Shown here piece after piece: positions 26,478-32,975 of a DNA stretch of 32,975 nt. The stretch lies in NCBI RefSeq assembly GCF_001667315.1, contig NZ_LZHT01000072.1, forward strand, positions 1 through 32,975, given 5' to 3'. The position numbers were made by a program, and so were the translations under genes. How positions within the stretch are numbered: the stretch's first letter is position 1; every line of letters starts with the position of its first letter. This stretch comes from Mycobacterium sp. 852002-10029_SCH5224772. GTDB taxonomy: Bacteria; Actinomycetota; Actinomycetes; Mycobacteriales; Mycobacteriaceae. The notes beneath the pieces were generated by a model, which did no database searches, was not told where the DNA came from, and saw only the letters and a program-made list of their open reading frames with translations.

Positions 26478-26942
26478 TTGGCCGCCACCCCCGGCATCGC
26501 CGCATTGGTGAAAGCCGGTGTGCCGCATCAGGTCTTGCACTTCGACACGGTCACCGATTTGTCCGAGTCGCCCGACATCGCGGCCGAACAGGTTTTCAAG
26601 ACGTTGATCGTCGCGCTGCCCGGCGAGCTGGCCGTCGCGATCGTGCCGGTGCCGTCGCGGTTGTCGCTGAAGGCGGTCGCCGCGGCGCTGGGTGTGGCCA
26701 AGGCGGCCTCCCAAACCAAACTGGCCGAGCCCGCCGCCGCGCAGCGGGCCACCGGCTATGTGGTGGGCGGCATTTCGCCGTTCGGCCAGCGCAAGCGGCT
26801 GCGCACGGTGCTGGACAGCTCCGCGTTGCGCTGGGATCGGGTGCTGTGCAGCGCCGGCAAGCGGCATTACGACGTCGCGGTGGCGCCGCACGACCTGATC
26901 CGGCTCACCGGCGCGATCACCGCCGACATCAGTCGAACGTGA
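26478..26942 (+). CDS. ybaK: YbaK/ProX-type aminoacyl-tRNA deacylase
   Basis: A 154-residue YbaK-family protein that hydrolyses mischarged tRNA, typically Cys-tRNA(Pro). AAEQVFKTLIVAL has the conserved Lys of the FKTL motif. GYVVGGISPFGQRK and VLCSAGKRHYDVAV are further family blocks. The frame is complete here. In M. tuberculosis the same locus is, as I recall, annotated as two pieces (Rv3224A and Rv3224B). The start is probably the TTG at 26478 (MAATPGIAAL), 23 bases after the SDR stop; a GTG at 26508 is less likely. The last 14 bases overlap the convergent dehydrogenase gene. Confidence 0.88.
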   Translation: MAATPGIAALVKAGVPHQVLHFDTVTDLSESPDIAAEQVFKTLIVALPGELAVAIVPVPSRLSLKAVAAALGVAKAASQTKLAEPAAAQRATGYVVGGISPFGQRKRLRTVLDSSALRWDRVLCSAGKRHYDVAVAPHDLIRLTGAITADISRT

Positions 26943-27939
26943 CGACGACCTTGTCCGCGGCGCCCGGGGTTTGCGCCAGCTCGAGCGCCTCGCCGACGCT
27001 GCCGAACGGGATGGTGTGGCTGACGATCAGCGCGTATTTCTCCCAGTTCGCCACCAGATCGTGGGTCACCTCGAAGATTTCGTCGGGGTAGCCCATGCTT
27101 CCGACGAGGGTGATCTCGTTGCTCATCACGTTGATCAGGTCGACGGACACCGGCTCCTTGTGGACGCCGACGATACCCACGGTGGCGCCCTTTTGCGCGG
27201 CCGCCAGCGCGGTGTTGACGACGGCGGGCACACCGGCCGCGTCCAGATAGATGTTCGTGCCGGCCCTCCCGGGGAACATGGAATCGCCTTCGCCGTGCAG
27301 CTCGATCAGGCGCGCCACCACGTCCTCGTCGGCGGAGTTGATCACGGCGTCGGCGCCGATCTGCAGCGCCTTGTCCAGGCGGCCGGCAAGCAGATCCACG
27401 ACGACAACATGGCTCACGCCAAGGGATTTGAACGCCAGGGTGGCGCCCAGCCCGATCGGCCCGGCGCCGAACACGACGACCTTGTCGGTTGGTTTGGGTC
27501 GGCACCGGTTGGCGCCGTGACGCGCGACGGCCATCGGCTCGTTGAGCGCGGCCACCTGCCATGGGATGTGGTCTGGAATGACCTCGAGACTCGTTCCGCG
27601 GACCGCGTTTTCGATGAGCAGGTAGTCGGCGAGGGCTCCGCTGGGTCCGCCGTTGCCGATGATGCCGCTGGGCGCGGCCATGGGGTTGATGACGACGTGG
27701 TCGCCGACGGCCAGGCCACTCACCTGCGCACCGACTTCGGCGATTTCCCCGGCGGGCTCGTGTCCGAGCGGTGTGCGTCCCTGCCGCGGGGGTAGGCCGC
27801 CGATGGTGATGTAGAAGGCGTCCGAACCGCAGATGCCGCAGGCGCGCATCCGCACCAGCACGTCGTGGGGGCCCACGGTGGGACGCTCGGCGTCGAGCAC
27901 TTCGGCTTTACCCGGGCCGGTGACGACGGATGTTTTCAC
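26929..27939 (-). CDS. Zinc-dependent alcohol dehydrogenase (MDR)
   Basis: A 336-residue medium-chain dehydrogenase/reductase. Catalytic zinc ligands are Cys37 (GICGSD), His60-Glu61 (LGHEPAGE) and probably Glu134 (LNEPMAVARHG). FGAGPIGLG is the NAD(P)-binding loop. The four-Cys structural zinc lobe of classical alcohol dehydrogenases is absent: the segment near 80-105 has no cysteine. That is seen in polyol/sorbitol-type and other subfamilies. The GTG at 27939 overlaps the sulfotransferase stop as GTGA, making it the last gene of a four-gene operon. Its 3' end overlaps ybaK by 14 bases. The substrate is unknown, probably an alcohol or aldehyde in the cassette's pathway. Confidence 0.9.
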   Translation of the reverse strand: MKTSVVTGPGKAEVLDAERPTVGPHDVLVRMRACGICGSDAFYITIGGLPPRQGRTPLGHEPAGEIAEVGAQVSGLAVGDHVVINPMAAPSGIIGNGGPSGALADYLLIENAVRGTSLEVIPDHIPWQVAALNEPMAVARHGANRCRPKPTDKVVVFGAGPIGLGATLAFKSLGVSHVVVVDLLAGRLDKALQIGADAVINSADEDVVARLIELHGEGDSMFPGRAGTNIYLDAAGVPAVVNTALAAAQKGATVGIVGVHKEPVSVDLINVMSNEITLVGSMGYPDEIFEVTHDLVANWEKYALIVSHTIPFGSVGEALELAQTPGAADKVVVTFD

Positions 27940-29129
27940 GGCGCGCCCTCCAGTTCGATGTCGAAGGTATCGAGATACTCGGCGAATATCGGCTCGAGCG
28001 CTTCGACGGTCAGGCCGTATTCGTCGAGGCGATACGCGTTGAGTGCGAACCGGTCCTGCGGATGCTCGGTGAGCCAATTACGCATGCGCGCTTCGGTTTC
28101 AGCGGTCAGCGGTTCGTCGGACCACTCGTAGATGCGTCGCATGACGCCCATCGGGTCGCGCATCATCTCGTGGTAATACATGTGAAAGAAGCGCTCGTCG
28201 CCGATGCGGTCGCGGACCCGCAGCGGCCGCTGGACGTGGTAGCGCAGCTGCCACATCGCGAGCCGCCCCATGTCGGCCTGATCGATCAGTTCGGTGTTCA
28301 TCACCAGGCTCTGCGGCAGCCGCCACAGGTTGCACAGCGAACCGGTCGCCTTGTACGGATCGCGGTGCGCCCAGATGAGCCGGGCGTCGGGGAACACCGC
28401 GAGCAACGCCTCGATGTGCACCGAATGCGAGGGCATCTTCAGGCTCCAATTACCCGGGGCGGTGGACTGCAGGACCTGCAGGTAGCGCTTCTGGTACTCG
28501 TAGGTGCTGCTCATGTCGGTCTCATCGAACAGCCACCGCGCGTAGCGATCCGTCGGCAAAAACGAGTCCCAGGACAGGCCTTTGAAGTCCTGGTTGTGAA
28601 TGAACATGTCCTCGGTCGGGCCGTCGGCGTCTTCCCAGTGCGGCAGCGGCATTTTCGCCTGCGTGACCAGCTCGAGGATCTTGCGCTGTTCCTCGAGCAG
28701 GGCCAGGCAGCGCGGGTCGGTGCGCAGCGCCTCGGTGGGAGCCGGCGGGATCGGGTGCACGCACTGCCAGTGCAGCAACGATCGCCGGGCGGGGTCCTGG
28801 TCGAGCAGGTAGCTGATGACGGTGGTTCCGGTGCGGGGCATGCCGAGCACGATGAGTGGCCGTTCGACGGGCGTGTCGAGCACTTCGGGGTGTGCCGTGA
28901 TGTAGTCGTGGACCTGCATGCGCCGCCCCAGCGCGTTGGTGGCGTCGTCGAGGACACGTTCCCGGCCGAACGGCGTGAACACCGGAGAGCTGTTGAGTTC
29001 GTCGAGCATGATGGCCAGGCCGTCTCGCCAAGAGTCGGAATCGATTTCGCTCAGGCCGGTGCGCTGTGCGGCCAGCTTGAAGACGTCGTCGGTGGTCGAG
29101 ACGCTGTCGAAGTTCTTGGGGTCGCTCAT
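27936..29129 (-). CDS. PAPS-dependent sulfotransferase (Sulfotransfer_3)
   Basis: A 397-residue cytosolic sulfotransferase of the mycobacterial stf type. LIVLGMPRTGTT (92-103) is the 5'-phosphosulfate loop of PAPS-binding enzymes. LIWAHRDPYKATGSLCNL is the 3'-phosphate-binding segment, with Arg and Ser in place. LKMPSHSVHIEAL lies between them. It would transfer sulfate from PAPS to a hydroxyl or amine of a lipid, glycolipid or small molecule. The ATG at 29129 (MSDPKNFDSV) lies 3 bases after the SDR stop and its stop overlaps the dehydrogenase start. Family members make sulfolipids and sulfated menaquinone; the acceptor here is unknown. Confidence 0.92.
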   Translation of the reverse strand: MSDPKNFDSVSTTDDVFKLAAQRTGLSEIDSDSWRDGLAIMLDELNSSPVFTPFGRERVLDDATNALGRRMQVHDYITAHPEVLDTPVERPLIVLGMPRTGTTVISYLLDQDPARRSLLHWQCVHPIPPAPTEALRTDPRCLALLEEQRKILELVTQAKMPLPHWEDADGPTEDMFIHNQDFKGLSWDSFLPTDRYARWLFDETDMSSTYEYQKRYLQVLQSTAPGNWSLKMPSHSVHIEALLAVFPDARLIWAHRDPYKATGSLCNLWRLPQSLVMNTELIDQADMGRLAMWQLRYHVQRPLRVRDRIGDERFFHMYYHEMMRDPMGVMRRIYEWSDEPLTAETEARMRNWLTEHPQDRFALNAYRLDEYGLTVEALEPIFAEYLDTFDIELEGAP

Positions 29130-29132
29130 TTC

Positions 29133-29882
29133 TCAGACCGTCAGGTATCCGCCGTCGACGGCGATCGTGGTGCCGGTGATGTACGACGCGGCGTCGGTGC
29201 ACAGGAATAGCGCCGCACCGGCGCAGTCCTGCGGGGTGCCAGGCCGTCCGAGCGGGGTGTGGAAGCCGATCTCGACGTCCATCACTTCGGGAATCCCCAT
29301 GGCGGGGTGGGTCATTCGTGTGTCGATAAGCCCGGGTGCGATGGCGTTGACCCGGATCCCGTCGTCGGCCCATCGGCGGGAGAGGTTCATCGTCAGGGCG
29401 ATCAGGCCCATCTTGGACGAGGCGTAGCCGGGGACGAAGACCGCCGAGCGAAAGGCCGACATCGACACGATGCTGACGACGCTCGCGCCGCCGGGGACCT
29501 GGCTGGCCTTGAGGCGTTCGTGGCAGCGCATGGTCAGCCGCATGGGGCCGAGCATGTTTTGCGTCACCGACGCGACGTAGCCGTCCGGGTCGTATTCGTC
29601 GCCCGCGGGATAGGGCCCGCCCGCGTTGTTGACCAAGATGTCCAATTCACCCAGCGAATCAGCCAGGGAATCAACGGATTCGGGGTCTTGGATCTGACAC
29701 TGTCGGTAGGTGTAGGCGCCCAGATTCGCCTCGGGATAGTCCGCAGGCGCCCCGCGGGTGCCGGTCACCGTGACCGCGGCCCCCGCGCCGGCGAAGGCGG
29801 CGGCGATGGCGTTGCCGATGCCGCTGGTCCCGCCGGTCACCAGCACGTGGGCGCCGGTGAAATCGAAGTTGACGGTGTTCAT
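29133..29882 (-). CDS. Short-chain dehydrogenase/reductase, operon member
   Basis: A 249-residue classical SDR. TGGTSGIG (16-23) is the nucleotide loop, VNNAGG (84-89) the structural motif, Ser140 with Tyr153 and Lys157 (YASSK) the catalytic set, and GYLTV the C-terminus. It is likely an NAD(P)-dependent hydroxy/keto oxidoreductase of the FabG/hydroxysteroid type. The ATG at 29882 overlaps the upstream stop as ATGA. The longer open frame to 30224 is antisense shadow. Its position between the metallo-hydrolase and the sulfotransferase suggests all act on one substrate. Confidence 0.9.
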   Translation of the reverse strand: MNTVNFDFTGAHVLVTGGTSGIGNAIAAAFAGAGAAVTVTGTRGAPADYPEANLGAYTYRQCQIQDPESVDSLADSLGELDILVNNAGGPYPAGDEYDPDGYVASVTQNMLGPMRLTMRCHERLKASQVPGGASVVSIVSMSAFRSAVFVPGYASSKMGLIALTMNLSRRWADDGIRVNAIAPGLIDTRMTHPAMGIPEVMDVEIGFHTPLGRPGTPQDCAGAALFLCTDAASYITGTTIAVDGGYLTV

Positions 29883-31141
29883 GCCGTTCCTTTCGCGGTC
29901 CTCAATTCGTTGATCGACTTGGTGAGCCAGGCTTTTTCCCAGAAGTTCTCGGTGTCGGCCAGCAGCGCTTCGTGGGCGTCGGCAGCGACCGCGCGTGCCG
30001 CCGCGTGCAACGGCTGGGCCGCGAGGACCAGGTCGGTCAGATGCACGGCCTGCACCGGCCGCCCGGCCGTTAGGTGCGCACGGGCCGCGTCCACCAGCGC
30101 GTCCGCGCCCGCCGCGCTCACCACGTCGGTAGCAACGGAATCCGGTGCAACCCCGTATAACTCGGTGGTGGAGCGATGCCGGAACCATCCGGTGTACATC
30201 TCCCAGATGGCACGCACATTCCACGAGGTCTTGCCGTACCCCTCGCCGATGTCGAGGTGCTCAGGCACCGTGACCTCGCGCATCGCGGTATGGACATCGG
30301 CACCGGAATTCATCAGCTCGGCCGTGCGGTCGTGCACGGCCTGCATGGCGTCGCGCATCGCGGTGACTTCCTCCGCGATGCGATCGGCGCCCTCGATGGG
30401 GTCGAAGTGGCCCGTGATCAACCGCTCCGGTCCGTATTTCAGCACGGTGTTCAATGACTCGATGTAGAGAATCGGATCGCGATACCGATCGCCGCGGATG
30501 GTCATCAGGTTCGGCACGTGGCCGAACAGCGGTCCGAACAGGTTGCCGCTGAACAGTATTCGATCCTGCGGTAGCCACACCACCAGCGCGTCGGTGGTCT
30601 CGCCACCCGGCGTCCACGCCAGCTCGAAGGCCCGTCCGCCGACGGTGATGCTGTGACGCTGGTCGAACGTCGTCGTCGGCTCGGGAAACGAGAAGTCGAT
30701 GGTCGCGGGGTCGATGGTCTTGAAGTGCTCGAGCACCGCGTCGGAGAACTTCTGGAAGGCGAACGACGTCTTGGGGACCCGATAGCCCATCAGCAGCGTG
30801 TTGTCGTCGCGCCAATACCGGTAGTTGCGGTGCATCACCACTTGGGTTTCCGAGGCGCCCTGCTCGCGCAGCGAGTTCACCCCGCCCCAATGGTCGGCAT
30901 GCCCCTGGGTGACGACGATGGCCCGCGTCGGGCCGGACACGTCGGCAAAAGCCTTGCGGTGCAACGGTCCTTCGAAGACCAGCCCGCTGTTGACAATGAC
31001 TCGCCCCTCATCGGTGGCCACCGCATAGGCGTTGGAGACGCCCGGTGACATCCAGACGCCGTGGCCCAGGTCCAGCGCGGGCGTGTCCGTCGCCGCCGAC
31101 AGGTCGCCTGCCCCGGGGCGCTCCCGATGAATCCCAGCCAT
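29879..31141 (-). CDS. Alkylsulfatase-like metallo-beta-lactamase-fold protein
   Basis: A 420-residue protein with the layout of SdsA1/BDS1-type alkylsulfatases. It has an MBL-fold domain (about 25-250), a dimerisation domain with WNVRAIWEMYTGWF (307-320), and a C-terminal helical domain. The metal motif reads TQGHADHWGG, so the usual HxHxDH is QxHxDH (Gln79, His81, Asp83, His84). Later ligands would be Glu181 (TPGGETTD) and His245 (ITGHFDP). At the place where alkylsulfatases have a second bridging Glu, this protein reads SGN (Asn200). NLMTIRGDRYRDP matches the family NLYTLRG block. No signal peptide is seen. It could be a sulfatase with altered metals or another hydrolase. It is first in the operon, with the start at 31141. 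Confidence 0.85.
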   Translation of the reverse strand: MAGIHRERPGAGDLSAATDTPALDLGHGVWMSPGVSNAYAVATDEGRVIVNSGLVFEGPLHRKAFADVSGPTRAIVVTQGHADHWGGVNSLREQGASETQVVMHRNYRYWRDDNTLLMGYRVPKTSFAFQKFSDAVLEHFKTIDPATIDFSFPEPTTTFDQRHSITVGGRAFELAWTPGGETTDALVVWLPQDRILFSGNLFGPLFGHVPNLMTIRGDRYRDPILYIESLNTVLKYGPERLITGHFDPIEGADRIAEEVTAMRDAMQAVHDRTAELMNSGADVHTAMREVTVPEHLDIGEGYGKTSWNVRAIWEMYTGWFRHRSTTELYGVAPDSVATDVVSAAGADALVDAARAHLTAGRPVQAVHLTDLVLAAQPLHAAARAVAADAHEALLADTENFWEKAWLTKSINELRTAKGTA

Positions 31142-31149
31142 GATTGGCG

Positions 31150-31178
31150 ATCCTCTACAGTTCTAGAGGTAAAGTCAA
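31150..31178 (-). promoter_or_regulatory. Promoter of the metallo-hydrolase operon
   Basis: On the minus strand TTGACT (31178-31173) and GAGGAT (31155-31150) are separated by exactly 17 bases. Transcription would start at about 31143, practically at the ATG (31141), so the mRNA may be leaderless, as is common in mycobacteria. The inverted repeat 31152-31169 covers the spacer and part of the -10. Confidence 0.6.
31152..31169. promoter_or_regulatory. Candidate shared TetR operator
   Basis: CCTCTACAGTTCTAGAGG has perfect 6-bp arms (CCTCTA/TAGAGG) around six bases. It is centred in the 42-base space between the divergent operons. It overlaps the minus-strand promoter and abuts a plus-strand TAAAGT (31170-31175) that could be the -10 of the SDR at 31184, whose mRNA would then start at or next to its ATG. 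The TetR gene two genes away is the obvious binder. This is inference. Confidence 0.6.
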
Positions 31179-31183
31179 TATCC

Positions 31184-31954
31184 ATGGGAATGCAGGGTCT
31201 GTGCGACAAGGTGGCGGTCGTGGTCGGCGGCGCCACGGGCATCGGTGCGGCGACGGCCGCCCGTCTGGCCGGGGAAGGCTGCCGGGTGGTCATCGGCGAC
31301 GTCGCCGTCGACGCAGCGCAGCAAGCGACCGAACGCCTCGCCGCCGCCGGCGGCACGGCGACCCACGTGGGCTTCGACCTGGCGGATCCCGCGTCGGTCG
31401 CCGGGCTGATCAACACCGCCGCAACGACTTTCGGCGGGGTAGACCTCTTGTTCAACGTGGGCGCCGACATGAGCACCATTCGGGCCGACACCGACGTGGT
31501 GGACATCGATTTCGACGTCTGGGACCGGGTGATGGCGGTGAACCTGCGCGGGTATGTGGCCGCGATGAAGTACGCCATCCCGAAAATGCTGGACCGCGGC
31601 GGCGGGGCGATCGTCAACATGTCGTCGGCGGCGGCGTTCCAGGGTGAACCCGCGCGCCCGGCCTATGCCACCGCGAAAGCCGGCATCGGCGCGCTCACCC
31701 GGCACGTCGCGTCGCGGTGGGGCAAGGACAACATCCGTTGCAACGCGGTCGCGCCTGGGTTCACCGCGACCGAGACCATCCGCTCGGTGCAGCAGTGGCC
31801 GGACCTGGAGGCCGGCGCGCTCAAGCGCATTCGCGGACCGCGCGTCGGCGAGCCCGGTGACATCGCGGCGCTGGTCGCCTTCCTGCTGTCCGACGAGGGC
31901 GAGTGGATCAATGGTCAGGTCGTCAACATCGACGGCGGCACCGTCCTTCGGTGA
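31184..31954 (+). CDS. Short-chain dehydrogenase/reductase, divergent unit
   Basis: A 256-residue classical SDR. GGATGIG (15-21) is the nucleotide loop. Asp39 (VIGDV) after strand 2 favours NAD. Ser148, Tyr161 and Lys165 (YATAK) are the catalytic residues. The C-terminus is VVNIDGGTVLR. The usual NNAG reads NVGA (91-94), a notable change in a structural motif. The start ATG at 31184 (MGMQGLCDKV) may be leaderless; another ATG lies at 31190. TetR follows after 3 bases, so the two are co-transcribed, opposite the metallo-hydrolase operon. The substrate is unknown. Confidence 0.9.
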   Translation: MGMQGLCDKVAVVVGGATGIGAATAARLAGEGCRVVIGDVAVDAAQQATERLAAAGGTATHVGFDLADPASVAGLINTAATTFGGVDLLFNVGADMSTIRADTDVVDIDFDVWDRVMAVNLRGYVAAMKYAIPKMLDRGGGAIVNMSSAAAFQGEPARPAYATAKAGIGALTRHVASRWGKDNIRCNAVAPGFTATETIRSVQQWPDLEAGALKRIRGPRVGEPGDIAALVAFLLSDEGEWINGQVVNIDGGTVLR

Positions 31955-31957
31955 CCC

Positions 31958-32581
31958 ATGGCAGCGGGCACGAGATCACGCAAACGCGACGGTGACGAAC
32001 GCCGCCGCGACCTGTGCGACGCGGCGATCCGGGTGCTGGCCGAGCACGGATCGCGCGGGCTGACCCACGGGCAGGTCGACCGGTGCGCCGGCGTCCCCGA
32101 GGGCACCACGTCGTACTACTACCGGACCCGCGCGGCCCTGCTGCGTGGTGTCGGCAAGCGCGTGGCCGAGATCGACGTGAGCAATCTGCAGTCGGTGATC
32201 GACGAGCCGGTCGACCCGGTTTCACCGTTCGCGCACCTGGCCCGGCTCACCATGATGCAGGCCAACGGGCCCGGGCTGATGCTGAACCGCGCGCGCCACG
32301 AACTGCTGCTGGGCACCGCGCGCGATCCCGATCTGGCCGAGACGTCGCAGGTTTTCGTCGCCCGGATCAACACGATGGCCCGCGACGCCATCGCCCACCT
32401 ACAGCCGGACATCCGCGACCCCGAACTGCTCGCCGCACAGACCACCGCCGTCACGACGTTCATCGCCGGCATCTTCACCCGGTTGGCCGCCGGCGACCGC
32501 TCCGTCGGCGACGCCGAGCAACTCACCCGCCTGCTGGAGGCGGTGGCCACGGCCGTTGCGCTTGCGGCTCAGGAACGTTGA
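31958..32581 (+). CDS. TetR-family regulator of the cassette
   Basis: A 207-residue TetR regulator. The helix-turn-helix is at about 35-56 (GLTHGQVDRCAGVPEGTTSYYY), with SYYYRTRAALL replacing the usual YxHFxSKEEL. The C-terminal domain is helical and of unknown ligand. It lies 3 bases after the SDR stop and two genes from a clear inverted repeat, so it probably represses both divergent units and is relieved by a pathway metabolite. This is inferred from arrangement. Confidence 0.9.
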   Translation: MAAGTRSRKRDGDERRRDLCDAAIRVLAEHGSRGLTHGQVDRCAGVPEGTTSYYYRTRAALLRGVGKRVAEIDVSNLQSVIDEPVDPVSPFAHLARLTMMQANGPGLMLNRARHELLLGTARDPDLAETSQVFVARINTMARDAIAHLQPDIRDPELLAAQTTAVTTFIAGIFTRLAAGDRSVGDAEQLTRLLEAVATAVALAAQER

Positions 32582-32901
32582 GCGCGCCGCGCGGCAGCCC
32601 CGCGGCACCTACCGTTAGCGCTGTGCGTGTCAGGATGCCGGCCCGGGCGTGAAGGCGACGAAGCCGGGAAACTGGAACAACTTCTGGTGCGTTCCCGATC
32701 GTGCGGCGGCCGGAAACTGGCGGTTGTTAATGCTCGGTAACTGATTTTGCGCGAGCGGTTTCGCCCGTGCTGCCGGTCGTCCCACCTCACGCGGGTCCGA
32801 TTACGGATATCGAAAACGCATAGCGAAATCCCTTGTGTCACTGTGGTTTCAGCGGTCACAATGCGGGGTCTTTTGTCGGTGGGTGTCGATAGTTTCGCGG
32901 T
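32582..32901. other. Intergenic region before a 13E12-type gene
   Basis: These 320 bases hold no gene I can support. A minus-strand frame of 96 codons (32569-32859) is Arg/Ser-rich and overlaps tetR, and looks like noise. GGGAAACTGG (about 32667) recurs as CGGAAACTGG (about 32710). The GC content drops relative to the genes (gttgttaatgctcggtaactga). GTCGGTGGGTGTCGATAG just before 32902 resembles the leader seen upstream of 13E12-family genes. Confidence 0.6.
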
Positions 32902-32975
32902 ATGAGTTCCACTGGTCTGCCCGATGTCGACGCGGTGTTCGACGCGCTCGATGCCGAGGTGGACCGTGCCTGCGC
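32902..32975 (+). CDS. 13E12-repeat-family protein, 5' fragment
   Basis: Only the first 24 full codons are present (MSSTGLPDVDAVFDALDAEV...). The VFDALDAEVDRAC pattern is the typical N-terminus of mycobacterial 13E12-repeat proteins (DUF222 followed by an HNH nuclease domain). These occur in many copies and are associated with REP13E12 elements and phage integration. The rest lies beyond the window, so the assignment rests on a short match and the upstream context. Confidence 0.6.
   Translation, partial: MSSTGLPDVDAVFDALDAEVDRAC

Noticed and set aside
27936..29210. Plus-strand 426-codon frame opposite the sulfotransferase
   Set aside because: Antisense shadow; the minus strand has clear PAPS-binding motifs and operon spacing.
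29133..30224. Longer form of the SDR starting at 30224
   Set aside because: The extra 114 residues are low-complexity and antisense-like within the metallo-hydrolase gene; the ATGA overlap at 29879-29882 marks the real start.

Overview
The window is high-GC chromosomal DNA from a Mycobacterium. Bases 99 to about 26,940 follow, gene by gene, the M. tuberculosis block Rv3201c to Rv3224B as I remember it: adnB-adnA, lipV, an alkyltransferase-like gene, Rv3205c, moeZ, Rv3207c, a TetR gene, TB9.4, Rv3209, Rv3210c, rhlE, Rv3212, a parA-like gene, gpm2-entC-GNAT, Rv3217c, a diacylglycerol kinase, whiB1, pdtaS, TB7.3, rshA-sigH, an SDR and ybaK. Extra intergenic 56-58 bp repeats and an insertion after ybaK point to a slow-growing non-tuberculous species, perhaps of the M. 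avium complex. The species is inferred, not proven. Bases 1-99 are nearly pure C and look like a contig-end artefact that cuts off adnB.

Layout. 1-5.9 kb: the AdnAB end-resection helicase-nuclease on the minus strand, adnB truncated. 5.9-7.3 kb: a small acidic protein, lipV and an alkyltransferase-like DNA-damage protein. 7.3-10.05 kb: a seven-copy 56-bp tandem array and two smaller related or analogous repeat patches around Rv3205c-like and moeZ genes. 10.0-17.1 kb: envelope, regulatory and RNA-helicase genes (a membrane-anchored metzincin-like protein, TetR, DUF3107, an MmpS-like protein, a ferritin-like protein, rhlE and a beta-propeller-like membrane protein). 17.1-21.6 kb: ParA-like ATPase, phosphatase, isochorismate synthase, acetyltransferase, a small membrane protein and a lipid kinase. 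21.6-25.5 kb is a regulatory hub: whiB1 with a CRP-type site and a structured leader, the PdtaS sensor kinase, a biotinyl protein, a 24-residue ribosomal protein (bL37), and the SigH/RshA redox sigma/anti-sigma pair with a SigH-like promoter. 25.6-26.9 kb: an SDR and an intact ybaK.

From 26.93 kb the gene order leaves the M. tuberculosis pattern. A tight four-gene minus-strand operon encodes an alkylsulfatase-like metallo-beta-lactamase-fold protein, an SDR, a PAPS-type sulfotransferase and a zinc alcohol dehydrogenase. It is divergent from a plus-strand SDR-TetR pair. The 42-bp space between the two units holds an 18-bp inverted repeat lying inside a recognisable promoter, so one TetR may control all six genes. 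The proteins would fit oxidation/reduction and sulfation/desulfation of an alcohol-type lipid, sterol or xenobiotic; the substrate is unknown. The window ends in the first codons of what looks like a 13E12-repeat-family (DUF222/HNH) gene, a typical mycobacterial mobile-repeat boundary.

The most interesting items are the sulfur-handling cassette with its altered metal site and shared operator, the whiB1 leader with mutually exclusive hairpins, the easily missed bL37 gene, and the repeats that overlap stop codons.
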